28,483 nt of DNA from Actinomycetota bacterium (lineage in GTDB: Bacteria > Actinomycetota > Acidimicrobiia > Acidimicrobiales > JAHWKP01): positions 1 through 28,483 of the forward strand of contig JAHWKP010000003.1 in the NCBI GenBank assembly GCA_019347775.1, written 5' to 3'. Below, one piece after another: positions 1 to 7,174 of this stretch. The position numbers and the translations under genes are program-made. The notes beneath the pieces were generated by a model. It searched no databases. It was given only the letters and a program-made list of their open reading frames with translations, and was not told the origin of the DNA. How positions within the stretch are numbered: the first letter of the stretch is position 1; every line of letters begins with the position of its first letter.

Positions 1-22
1 AGTCCTTTAACCTGGAAAGACA

Positions 23-553
23 GTGGATTATTTAATCACCGGCGGGGCCGGATTCATCGGTTCGCACTTGGCCGACCTGCTGATCGGCCGCGGCGATTCG
101 GTCACCATAGTGGACAACCTGTCCACCGGCAGCATCAGAAACGTCGCCCATCTTCGCCAGCAGCCCGGCTTCCGCTACTACATCGACGATGCAGCGAATC
201 GGGGTTTGATGGGCGAACTCGTCGACGAAGCGGACGCTAATTTCCACCTTGCCGCCGCGGTGGGCGTGGAATTGATCGTGAAGGATCCGGTCCACACGAT
301 CCAGACGAACATCAGATGCACGGAGGTGGTGCTCGAGCTGGCGCCTGGAGCAGCCTGGGCGATCGAGGAGTACCCGGTCGTGTCCGTGCGGCCGGGCAGG
401 CAAGGTTGGCGGAAGGTGACACTGCGGGTGGCTGGCAAGCCGTGGCTGGAGCGTCTCCTGCTGCGGCTGGGGCCAGACGCTCGGGTGGTCAAGGGCGACC
501 CCGGAACCGCTCCTGACGCCGCAAGTCGCATCCTGGCTCGCTACGACGGCTGA
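23..553 (+). CDS. Chimeric ORF: NAD-dependent epimerase N-terminus joined to WYL-regulator C-terminus
   Basis: The frame opens with GTG at 23 after a GGAAAG ribosome-binding site. Residues 1-105 match the start of an extended short-chain dehydrogenase (sugar-nucleotide epimerase/dehydratase): the Rossmann motif GGAGFIGSHL, the acidic VDNLSTG end of strand beta2, HLAA, and NIRCTEVVLELA, where the family normally has NxxGT. The catalytic YxxxK and the whole substrate lobe are absent. From about residue 107 (near base 344) the sequence instead resembles the C-terminal extension of WYL-domain (PafBC-like) transcription regulators, with VTLRV, PWLERLLLRLG, PDARVV and AASRILARY. An intact frame across two unrelated families suggests a deletion fusion or an assembly join. 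Neither half should be functional as its family is known. The family recognition of the second half is by pattern only. Confidence 0.6.
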   Translation: MDYLITGGAGFIGSHLADLLIGRGDSVTIVDNLSTGSIRNVAHLRQQPGFRYYIDDAANRGLMGELVDEADANFHLAAAVGVELIVKDPVHTIQTNIRCTEVVLELAPGAAWAIEEYPVVSVRPGRQGWRKVTLRVAGKPWLERLLLRLGPDARVVKGDPGTAPDAASRILARYDG

Positions 554-585
554 ACTGGCATCTCGACCGGTAGCCTCGGGCAGGC

Positions 586-1209
586 ATGACTGAGACGGCG
601 CGGGATGACGTCCTGCCTGCGCCAGTTCCGGCTTCCAAGGCGGACCTGCGCAAGGCGAAGGTCGAAGCGGAGAAGTCCGGCGGCCGGCTGAGGGGTGCGC
701 TCGAGTGGTTCCTCGTGATCGGCGGAGCGCTGCTGGCTGCCTTCCTGATCAAGACCTTCCTCTTCCAGGCCTTCTACATTCCCTCCGGCTCCATGGAACC
801 GACTCTGCATATCGGGGATCGAGTTCTCGTCAACAAGCTGAGCTACACCCTCGGCGATATCGACCGGGGCGACCTCGTCGTGTTCTCCCGTCCCGATATC
901 CCCCCGGACGCAGCCACCGCCGTGCGGGACCTCATCAAGAGAGTGATCGGTCTACCGGGCGACACGATCGAATCCCGGGACGGCGATATGTACGTCAATG
1001 GTCGCCGCCTGGAGGAGCCCTATCTGCCACCCGGGACGGTGTCGGAGAACGTCCCTCGCCAAGTCGTTCCTCCAGGCAAGGTCTGGGCCATGGGTGACAA
1101 CCGCGGCAACTCGCGCGACAGCCGCGTGCTCGGCTTCATCGACCTCGACAGCATCCACGGTAAGGCCTTCGTCCGGATCTGGCCCCTAGGCGACTTCGGC
1201 TGGTTGTAG
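586..1209 (+). CDS. lepB: Signal peptidase I
   Basis: Type I signal peptidase, the membrane-bound serine protease that removes signal peptides from exported proteins on the outer face of the membrane. The 207-residue product has a charged cytoplasmic N-terminus, one transmembrane helix at about residues 39-60, and then the family boxes: PSGSMEPTL with catalytic Ser69, KRVIGLPGD with general-base Lys118, and GDNRGNSRDSR near residue 165. Length and single-helix topology are typical of Gram-positive and actinobacterial enzymes. The start ATG at 586 has no clear Shine-Dalgarno, but a TAGCCT hexamer lies 9 nt upstream, so the transcript may be nearly leaderless. It follows the chimeric ORF by 32 bp and is convergent with the phosphodiesterase gene, 11 bp away. 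Confidence 0.95.
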   Translation: MTETARDDVLPAPVPASKADLRKAKVEAEKSGGRLRGALEWFLVIGGALLAAFLIKTFLFQAFYIPSGSMEPTLHIGDRVLVNKLSYTLGDIDRGDLVVFSRPDIPPDAATAVRDLIKRVIGLPGDTIESRDGDMYVNGRRLEEPYLPPGTVSENVPRQVVPPGKVWAMGDNRGNSRDSRVLGFIDLDSIHGKAFVRIWPLGDFGWL

Positions 1210-1220
1210 GCGCGCAAGCC

Positions 1221-1922
1221 TCACTTCCAGCGGGCGAGGGCGTCGTTCATCAAGCCCACGTGGTCGGAGTAGACGCCGTCGACGCCCATTCCGAGGACCG
1301 CGTTCAGAACTCGTGGGTGCTGGCAGTCCCAGGCGAAGCACAGGATCTCGAACCGGTGGAAGAGGGTGACGAGCCCGACCGACCAGTCGCTGTGGTGCAG
1401 GTTCACGACGTCGATGCCCTTGTCGGCCAAGGTCGCCGCTCGTCGCTCGGTGCCGCCCTTCATGGAGTGTCGGCGGGTGGAATCCACCACCCGCACGGCT
1501 GGAGCGTGCTGCTTCCATTGCGCCGCCGCCTCAAGATCGTCGGCGGCGCACAGCCATAGGCGCTCGAGGGGATGGCGCGCGGCGGCCGCGGCGGCCACTA
1601 CGGCTTGAGCGGCGGTGGGATCCCGTAGGTCGAGTGAGAGGTCGAACTCGGTCCCCACCTCGTCGTAGAGGTCGGCCAGCGAGGGGATGCGGGCCGGCAA
1701 ATCCGACTTCGCCGTTTCGGATATCCGCCGGCGACGCAATCCCGGGGCGAGACCGTCGTGGTCGAGCACCACGACCCCGTCAGAGGTCACCCAGGCGTCG
1801 CTCTCCAGGGCGGTGGCTCCGTTGCGCAACGCCAACCGGAACGCCTCCAGGGTGTTCTCAGGGGCGTCGGCCCGGCCACCGCGATGCGCGAAACCGAGGG
1901 GAGGGACTCTTAGGGGACGCAC
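1221..1922 (-). CDS. Glycerophosphodiester phosphodiesterase
   Basis: GDPD-family TIM-barrel enzyme expected to hydrolyse glycerophosphodiesters to glycerol-3-phosphate and an alcohol. Signature residues are visible: HRGG with His13 and Arg14, ENT at 22-24, the metal ligands Glu40 and Asp42, and the DHD motif with His55. Later segments SLDLRD, FAWDC and GVDGVYSDH fit barrel strands of the family. At 233 residues it is the usual length of cytoplasmic UgpQ-like enzymes, and no signal peptide is seen. The GTG start has CAGAAT exactly 6 nt upstream, a -10-like element that would place transcription initiation at the start codon; a GGGGA stretch in the same gap could alternatively act as a weak ribosome-binding site. 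It is divergent from the small gene at 2024. Confidence 0.9.
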   Translation of the reverse strand: MRPLRVPPLGFAHRGGRADAPENTLEAFRLALRNGATALESDAWVTSDGVVVLDHDGLAPGLRRRRISETAKSDLPARIPSLADLYDEVGTEFDLSLDLRDPTAAQAVVAAAAAARHPLERLWLCAADDLEAAAQWKQHAPAVRVVDSTRRHSMKGGTERRAATLADKGIDVVNLHHSDWSVGLVTLFHRFEILCFAWDCQHPRVLNAVLGMGVDGVYSDHVGLMNDALARWK

Positions 1923-2023
1923 TCCCCGATTCTGGCGAGACTTTCGTCACGATTCGCACATTGGCCCGTCTTGATCGGTACAACTGACCTGATCGAGCCA
2001 CCTCGGAACGACCCTGGTGGGCG

Positions 2024-2386
2024 ATGGCTGGAAGAGGAGAAATGCCGCAACCTGAAGGAGTGAGTATTCGAGCCACTTGTCCCGCGTGTGGGGACGTCGA
2101 TCTGGTGATCAGTCAGATTCAGGCGCAACTGTGTGTGACGGACAATCGCGGCAGCTACTCGTTCAGTTGCCCTGGGTGCACCTCGGACATATCGAAGCCC
2201 GCTGAGCCTGGCGTCGTAGACCTGCTGGTGTCGGCAGGAGTCGACCTCACCGTCTGGCAGCGGCCCGCCGACGAAGGCGAGATCCACGACGGCCCCGCCT
2301 TCACGTGGGACGACGTACTGGCGTTTCACGAGGCTCTCGAGCAGCCTGACTGGCTCGACAAACTCACCTCCGCCACGAGCTCGTAA
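2024..2386 (+). CDS. Conserved small protein with zinc-ribbon-like cysteines
   Basis: Function not recognised. The 120-residue product contains two CxxC pairs (CPAC and CPGC) about 30 residues apart, which could bind one zinc ion, followed by an acidic, Trp-containing C-terminal half (TVWQRP, AFTWDDVLAFHEAL). Similar short actinobacterial proteins with the ATCPxCG opening are known only as hypotheticals. The start is uncertain: ATG 2024, ATG 2042 (GAGGAG only 2 nt upstream) and GTG 2060 are all in frame, and the recognisable domain begins just after the last. It is divergent from the glycerophosphodiesterase with a gap of about 100 bp, and convergent with leuS. The 29 bp to leuS holds only a weak GCCTG/CAGGC inverted repeat without a T tract. 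Confidence 0.65.
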   Translation: MAGRGEMPQPEGVSIRATCPACGDVDLVISQIQAQLCVTDNRGSYSFSCPGCTSDISKPAEPGVVDLLVSAGVDLTVWQRPADEGEIHDGPAFTWDDVLAFHEALEQPDWLDKLTSATSS

Positions 2387-2415
2387 AACCGCAGGCCTGC
2401 CGGAACAGGCGATCC

Positions 2416-4296
2416 CTATTGCACCGTTGTGACCAGGTTCACCAGGCGGTCGCGGACGGTTACGACCCGAGACGGTCTCTTTCCGTCCAAGGCGTCGGCC
2501 ACCGCCGGCGAGGCCAGCACGGCCCGCTCCATTTCTTCGGGGGTCAGGCCGCCCGCCATCGTGACGCGTGCCCTCGTGCGACCGTCGATCTGGACGGCTA
2601 CTTCGATGTCAGCCGAAGCGAGCCGGCGCCGGGTCTCGTCGTGGACACTCGGCCACGGCTGCGTATGCACTGAAAAGGCCCCGCCCAGCTGTGACCACAG
2701 CTCCTCGGCGAGATACGGGGCGAAGGGCGCCAGCAGCAGAACCAAGGTGCGCTTGGCGGCCCGGTCGGCGCCGGCCTTCTCCAGTTCTCCGACGAACTCC
2801 ATCACCCGGGCGATCGCCACGTTGAACGCCAGCGCCTCGATCTGCTCGGTGACCCGCAGAACGGCGCGGCCCATCGCGTCGGTATCCGAATTTGGCGAGT
2901 CCGGTCGCGAGATCAGCTTCCAGACCCGCGTCAGGAAGCGCTCGGCCCCCACGAACCCGTTGGCCTCATAGTCGTGGTCTGCGTCCCAGCGGCCGCTGAA
3001 CAGCAGGCCGACGCGGACCACGTCGCCGCCGTGGGTCTTCACCGCGTCGTCAGGCCGAATCACGTTGCCTTTCGACTTGCTGATCTTGACCCCACCCATG
3101 CGTACGAAGCCGCCGACCCGCATGTGAGGGAAGGGCTCTTCGAAGGGGACCAAGCCCAGGTCGTACAGAGCCATCGTCACGAACCGGGCGTAGAGGTGGT
3201 GCCGGGTGACGTGTTCAGGGCCACCCGCGTAGAACCCGACCGGTAGCGCCGTAGCGGTGCGTCGCGCCGACCACGGTTCACCCTCGATGTCGGTGCTGGG
3301 ATAGCGCAGGAAGTACCACGAGGAGTCCACGAACGTGTCCAGCACATCGGTCTCTCGAGATGCCGGCAGCGCACAGGCAGGACATTCGGTGGCGACCCAT
3401 TCGTCGAAGCGCGCCAAAGGGGATTTCCCGGATTGGTCCGGACGGATCAGTGCCGGGTCCTCGACCTCGGGCAACAGGACGGGCAGCTGGTTCTCGGGGA
3501 CGGGTACCGCTCCGCAGCGATCGCAATGGATGACCGGTATCGGCGCACCCCAGAAGCGCTGACGCGAGACCAGCCAGTCATGCAGTCGCATCGATCCATC
3601 CGGCTGCAGTCCGATCCAGTTGCGCTGCTTCGCCTTGGCTGACTCTGGCCAGTCGAGCGTTGCCAGACCGGCATCCAGTCGTGACGCGTATCGGGTTGTC
3701 CGCAGAAACCACTGACGTAGGACTCTCTCCGTGACGGCAGTACCGCAGCGCTCACAACACTCGTCCTCTGTCTGCTCCCGCGCCAAAACGGTCAGGCACT
3801 TCGGACACCAGGTGACAGGCGCCTCGTCCTGATAGGCCAGGCCTGCTCGCATCAGCTTTACGAAGATCCACTGGGTCCACCGGTAGTAGGCCGAATCGCT
3901 GGTGGCGAACGCCCTCGACCAGTCCCAGCCGATTCCCACTGAAGACAGCTGCTTCCGGAAGGTCTGTCGCGTCCGCGCGATGAGGCGGGCCGGGTGCTCT
4001 CCTCTGGTCATCGCGTAGTTCTCGGCGTTGATGCCGAACGAGTCGAAGCCGATCGGCTGGAAGACGGCTTCACCCTGCATACGGCGCAACCTTCCGATGA
4101 CATCCAGCCCACACCACTTGAACACGTGACCAACGTGCAGTCCCTCCGCCGAGGGGTAAGGGAACTCCGCCAGGTTGGTGAAGGCCTTCCTGCCCGTGGC
4201 GGCCAGCCGCTCGAGATCGACTTCATAAAGGCCGTCGGTGTCCCACCGGTGTTGCCAGCGAGATTCGATTTCCCGGAAGTCGTAAGGGACTGCCAC
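2416..4296 (-). CDS. leuS: Leucyl-tRNA synthetase lacking the CP1 editing domain
   Basis: Class Ia aminoacyl-tRNA synthetase charging tRNA-Leu. Counting from GTG 4296 (626 residues), the order is: catalytic core with the HIGH-type motif HVGH at 54-57 inside PYPSAEGLHVGH; zinc-binding cysteines near 164-184; NWIG at 226-229; DWLVSRQRFWG at 240-250; a second cysteine set at 258-261 and 305-308; KISKS at 404-408; anticodon-binding helices; and the LeuRS C-terminal domain ending near VNLVTT. In standard enzymes of about 800-870 residues, roughly 180 residues of editing domain separate NWIG from the DWxxSRQRxWG motif. Here seven residues do, so the protein should lack post-transfer hydrolysis of misacylated tRNA. 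The start is set by an AAAGGA site 7 nt upstream of GTG; an upstream in-frame extension to 4389 would run through the terminator hairpin and is rejected. Whether the genome has a second, full-length leuS cannot be seen here. Confidence 0.93.
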   Translation of the reverse strand: MAVPYDFREIESRWQHRWDTDGLYEVDLERLAATGRKAFTNLAEFPYPSAEGLHVGHVFKWCGLDVIGRLRRMQGEAVFQPIGFDSFGINAENYAMTRGEHPARLIARTRQTFRKQLSSVGIGWDWSRAFATSDSAYYRWTQWIFVKLMRAGLAYQDEAPVTWCPKCLTVLAREQTEDECCERCGTAVTERVLRQWFLRTTRYASRLDAGLATLDWPESAKAKQRNWIGLQPDGSMRLHDWLVSRQRFWGAPIPVIHCDRCGAVPVPENQLPVLLPEVEDPALIRPDQSGKSPLARFDEWVATECPACALPASRETDVLDTFVDSSWYFLRYPSTDIEGEPWSARRTATALPVGFYAGGPEHVTRHHLYARFVTMALYDLGLVPFEEPFPHMRVGGFVRMGGVKISKSKGNVIRPDDAVKTHGGDVVRVGLLFSGRWDADHDYEANGFVGAERFLTRVWKLISRPDSPNSDTDAMGRAVLRVTEQIEALAFNVAIARVMEFVGELEKAGADRAAKRTLVLLLAPFAPYLAEELWSQLGGAFSVHTQPWPSVHDETRRRLASADIEVAVQIDGRTRARVTMAGGLTPEEMERAVLASPAVADALDGKRPSRVVTVRDRLVNLVTTVQ

Positions 4297-4344
4297 GTCG
4301 GTCCTTTCGGTCGTCGGCTGTGATGGGGGTCGCAACAGGGCACG

Positions 4345-4374
4345 AAAAAACCTCCTGGCCGGAGCCAGGAGGTT
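4345..4374 (-). terminator. Intrinsic terminator (candidate attenuator) in the leuS leader
   Basis: On the minus strand a perfect 11-bp stem, AACCTCCTGGC with GCCAGGAGGTT around a TCCG loop, is followed immediately by four further T residues. The hairpin ends about 48 nt before the leuS start codon and points into leuS, so it can only reduce leuS transcription. It is preceded by a short Leu-rich ORF and a second hairpin, which is the arrangement of a transcription attenuator. No clear antiterminator pairing was found by eye. Confidence 0.8.
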
Positions 4375-4380
4375 GGGAAG

Positions 4381-4404
4381 GGCACGCACCGCAAGGCGCG
4401 CGCC
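4381..4404 (-). promoter_or_regulatory. Pause-type hairpin directly after the leuS leader peptide stop
   Basis: Starting at the base after the TGA of the leader ORF, the minus strand reads GGCGCGCGCC, TTGC, GGTGCGTGCC. The arms pair over all 10 positions (two as G-U in RNA) with a 4-nt loop. Six bases separate it from the terminator stem. In attenuators such a structure would be disrupted or protected depending on where the translating ribosome sits; its role here is inferred from position. Confidence 0.6.
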
Positions 4405-4455
4405 TCACATAAGAAGGAGGGTGGCGACAGCGAAACCAAAGGTGGCCGTCATCAC
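4405..4455 (-). CDS. Putative leuS leader peptide with three consecutive Leu codons
   Basis: A minus-strand mini-ORF reads (V)MTATFGFAVATLLLM and stops with TGA. Three consecutive leucine codons (CTC CTT CTT) lie one codon before the stop, followed by two hairpins, the second a terminator. A TACTGT hexamer 7 nt before GTG 4455 could be a -10 element for a leaderless start at that GTG; ATG at 4452 is the alternative start. The product has no expected function beyond sensing charged tRNA-Leu through ribosome stalling. The Leu codons are antisense to a plus-strand AAGAAGGAGG that resembles a Shine-Dalgarno but is badly spaced for the helicase starts. That supports the leader reading without excluding coincidence. 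Confidence 0.5.
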   Translation of the reverse strand: MMTATFGFAVATLLLM

Positions 4456-4480
4456 AGAAGGCACAGTACCCGTCTCGACG

Positions 4481-7171
4481 ATGGCTAGCTTGGAAATTGT
4501 GTCTTCCGGGCGGGAGAAGTTCCTGGCGGACCTCGGGTTTCCTCCGGACGACTTCCAGCTTCGGGCGATGGACGCAATCGACGATGAGACCTCCGTCGTG
4601 GTGGCCGCTCCCACGGGAGCAGGCAAGACGGTCGTTGCGGAGTACGCGGTGGCCAAGGCCCTACGCGAGGGCGCGAAGGCCTTCTACACGACGCCGCTGA
4701 AGGCGCTCTCTAACCAGAAGTACGGCGATCTCGTTGCCCGCCACGGGTCGGACAACGTCGGTCTTCTCACTGGCGACAACTCCATCAACGGCGACGCGCC
4801 GATCGTGGTTATGACCACCGAGGTCCTGCGCAACATGATCTACGCGGTCTCGCCGACTCTGCACGGCCTGCGCTGGGTGGTCTTGGACGAGGTCCACTTC
4901 TTACAAGACGCCTACCGGGGGCCGGTATGGGAAGAGGTCATCATCCACGCCCCTCGCGACATCGGCCTCGTGTGCCTGTCGGCCACCGTGTCCAACGCCG
5001 AGGACTTGGCCGCGTGGGTCGGCACCGTCCGGGGCTCGGCCCTGGCGGTCATCGAAGAGCACCGTCCGGTGGAGCTGCGCAATCTGTACCTGTTAGGTGA
5101 CCGCCGGTCGCGCTCGCTGCACCTGTTGCCCACGTTCGTCGAGGGCAAGCCCAATCCCGAGGCCGAGCGCTTCGACAACATGGCAGCTCGAGGCGGCGGC
5201 CCACGGAGGCGGGGCGAGCGGCCGCCGGTGGCCACCCCTCGTCGACCCGAGGTCGTCGAGCTCCTGTCCGACGAGGACATGCTGCCGGCGATCTACTTCA
5301 TCTTCAGCAGAGCAGCCTGTGACGACGCAGTTCGCCAGTGCGTCGAATACGGGATCCGCCTAACCAACCCCGACGAGCGCAAGCGCATCCGGGCGATCGC
5401 CGAGACCAAGGTGGAGCGGCTCTCCGATGACGACCTGGCGGTGCTCGACTACGGCGGTTGGCTCAACGCTTTGGAGTCGGGGTTGGCGGCCCACCACGCC
5501 GGGATGGTGCCCCCTTTCAAGGAGGCGGTCGAGGCCTGCTTCGCTGAGGCACTCGTCAAGGCCGTCTTCGCCACCGAGACGCTCGCCCTGGGCATCAACA
5601 TGCCGGCCCGGACGGTGGTCATCGAGAAGCTGTCCAAGTTCACCGGCATCAACCACCAGTTTCTGACCCCGGGGGAGTACACGCAGCTCACGGGCAGAGC
5701 CGGCCGTCGAGGTATCGACGAGCTGGGACACGCCATCGTGTTGTGGTCGCCGTTCGTCCCCTTCGACCAGGTCGCCAACCTGGCTTCGACCCGTACCTAC
5801 GCGCTCGTCTCGGCCTTCCGGCCGACCTACAACATGGCCACCAACCTGGTCCGCCGATACGAGCCCGAGATGGCCCACCACCTGCTCAACCTCTCCTTTG
5901 CCCAGTACCGCAGCGACGCGGTAGTCGTCCGTCTCGAGGCCGAACTCGAACGCCTCAGACGCGACGCGGCCAAGGCTCGGGACCGCGCCACCTGCGATCT
6001 GGGCGACGTGGCCGAATGGCGCGACTTACGCGCCGACGAGGGCCAACGGCGACGCAGAAAGGTCGACGACAACAAGACCGAGGTGAAAGCAGCCTTCGCC
6101 CGCTTGCGGCCGGGCGACGTGGTGATGGCGCCAGGGAGAGGCCGGGTAGCGGTCGTGGCCTCTTCTCAGCGCCGCCACGGCGATGTGCGGCTACGAGCAC
6201 TCACGCCCGAACGGCGGTCGCTGACCCTGGGCCCGCGTGACTTCGATGAGCCACCGCAACCGGTCGGCCACGTGGACCTGCCGAAGCCTTTCGCTCCGAG
6301 AAGCCCGGCCTTCCAGCGCACAGTTGCCGCTGCGCTGGGAAAGGCCCGCCTCAAGGCGGGCTCGGAAACCGGCCCCCACTCCGCCACCCAGCGCGGCCAG
6401 CGGCGTCGGCGATCGACGGCCGACGCCGACTATGCGGTGGTAAGTCGGGCGTCCGAGCACCCGGTCGCGTCGTGCCCCGACGCGACCACGCACCTCCGGT
6501 CGCTGTCTCGGGCCGAGCGCCTAGAGGGCGACGCCCGTCGCACGGAACAGCGCATCCGTTCCCGATCCGAGTCCCTGGCGCGTCAGCTCGACCGAGTGAT
6601 GCGGCTGCTCGGCGCGTGGGGCTACGTCGACGGCTGGTCGCTCACGGAAGCCGGCAACCGGCTGGCGCGGATCTACCACGAGTGCGACCTGCTGATAGCA
6701 GAGGCAGTGGGGGAGGGCCTCTGGGACGGCCTCAATTCCGCCGAGGCGGCTGCGCTGGCGTCGATGTTCACCTATGAACCTCGCGGGCCAGGCCCGCACG
6801 CAGCGGCGCGTATCCCTACAGCGCCTCTCCGTCATGCTTGGTCCCGCGTGGAGTCACTGGGCCGGGACCTGCGCCGCGCCGAAGAGGACGCCGGGCTGGC
6901 GGTGACGCGTCCACCGGACCCGGGCTTCGCCGAGGCGGCCTACGAATGGTGCAAGGGACATGACCTGGCGGAAATACTTGACGGCGCTCCGGTCGGCACC
7001 GCGGGCGACTTCGTCCGCAACATCCGCCAGCTGATGGATGTAGTGCGACAACTTGCCCAAGTGGTCGAGGACCCCGCCAGCAGCGATTCCCTCCGCCGGG
7101 CGGGCGACGAGCTGTTCCATGGCGTCGTCGCCGCGTCTGAGCCGATCGGTCTGGCCGAAGGTGAGGACTAA
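4481..7171 (+). CDS. helY: HelY-type Ski2/Mtr4-like DEAD/DEAH helicase
   Basis: Superfamily 2 RNA helicase of the Ski2/Mtr4 type, found in actinobacteria as HelY; the cellular substrate is presumed to be RNA. Counting from ATG 4481 (896 residues): Walker A APTGAGKT at 43-50, TTPLKALSNQK (motif Ia), DEVH at 136-139, SATVSN at about 167, AAHHAGMVPPFK and TETLALGINMPARTVV in the second RecA domain, and QLTGRAGRRG (motif VI) at about 402. An Arg-rich insert follows, then a DSHCT-type C-terminal domain (about 705-896) with GWSLTEAGNRLARIY. The frame is open upstream to 4373, with GTG at 4421 and 4442 also possible; the family's usual N-terminus, FQLRAMDAI about 25 residues in, favours 4481. The gene is divergent from leuS, and the candidate leuS leader lies antisense to its upstream region. 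Confidence 0.9.
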   Translation: MASLEIVSSGREKFLADLGFPPDDFQLRAMDAIDDETSVVVAAPTGAGKTVVAEYAVAKALREGAKAFYTTPLKALSNQKYGDLVARHGSDNVGLLTGDNSINGDAPIVVMTTEVLRNMIYAVSPTLHGLRWVVLDEVHFLQDAYRGPVWEEVIIHAPRDIGLVCLSATVSNAEDLAAWVGTVRGSALAVIEEHRPVELRNLYLLGDRRSRSLHLLPTFVEGKPNPEAERFDNMAARGGGPRRRGERPPVATPRRPEVVELLSDEDMLPAIYFIFSRAACDDAVRQCVEYGIRLTNPDERKRIRAIAETKVERLSDDDLAVLDYGGWLNALESGLAAHHAGMVPPFKEAVEACFAEALVKAVFATETLALGINMPARTVVIEKLSKFTGINHQFLTPGEYTQLTGRAGRRGIDELGHAIVLWSPFVPFDQVANLASTRTYALVSAFRPTYNMATNLVRRYEPEMAHHLLNLSFAQYRSDAVVVRLEAELERLRRDAAKARDRATCDLGDVAEWRDLRADEGQRRRRKVDDNKTEVKAAFARLRPGDVVMAPGRGRVAVVASSQRRHGDVRLRALTPERRSLTLGPRDFDEPPQPVGHVDLPKPFAPRSPAFQRTVAAALGKARLKAGSETGPHSATQRGQRRRRSTADADYAVVSRASEHPVASCPDATTHLRSLSRAERLEGDARRTEQRIRSRSESLARQLDRVMRLLGAWGYVDGWSLTEAGNRLARIYHECDLLIAEAVGEGLWDGLNSAEAAALASMFTYEPRGPGPHAAARIPTAPLRHAWSRVESLGRDLRRAEEDAGLAVTRPPDPGFAEAAYEWCKGHDLAEILDGAPVGTAGDFVRNIRQLMDVVRQLAQVVEDPASSDSLRRAGDELFHGVVAASEPIGLAEGED

Positions 7172-7174
7172 CAG

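Noticed and set aside
4297..4389. In-frame N-terminal extension of leuS by 31 residues
   Set aside because: It would translate through the terminator hairpin and has no similarity to LeuRS. GTG 4296 has a well-placed Shine-Dalgarno and gives the family N-terminus.
4297..4455. T-box riboswitch upstream of leuS
   Set aside because: No T-box core sequence (UGGNACCGCG-like) or specifier stem was found. The leader has an ORF with Leu codons instead.
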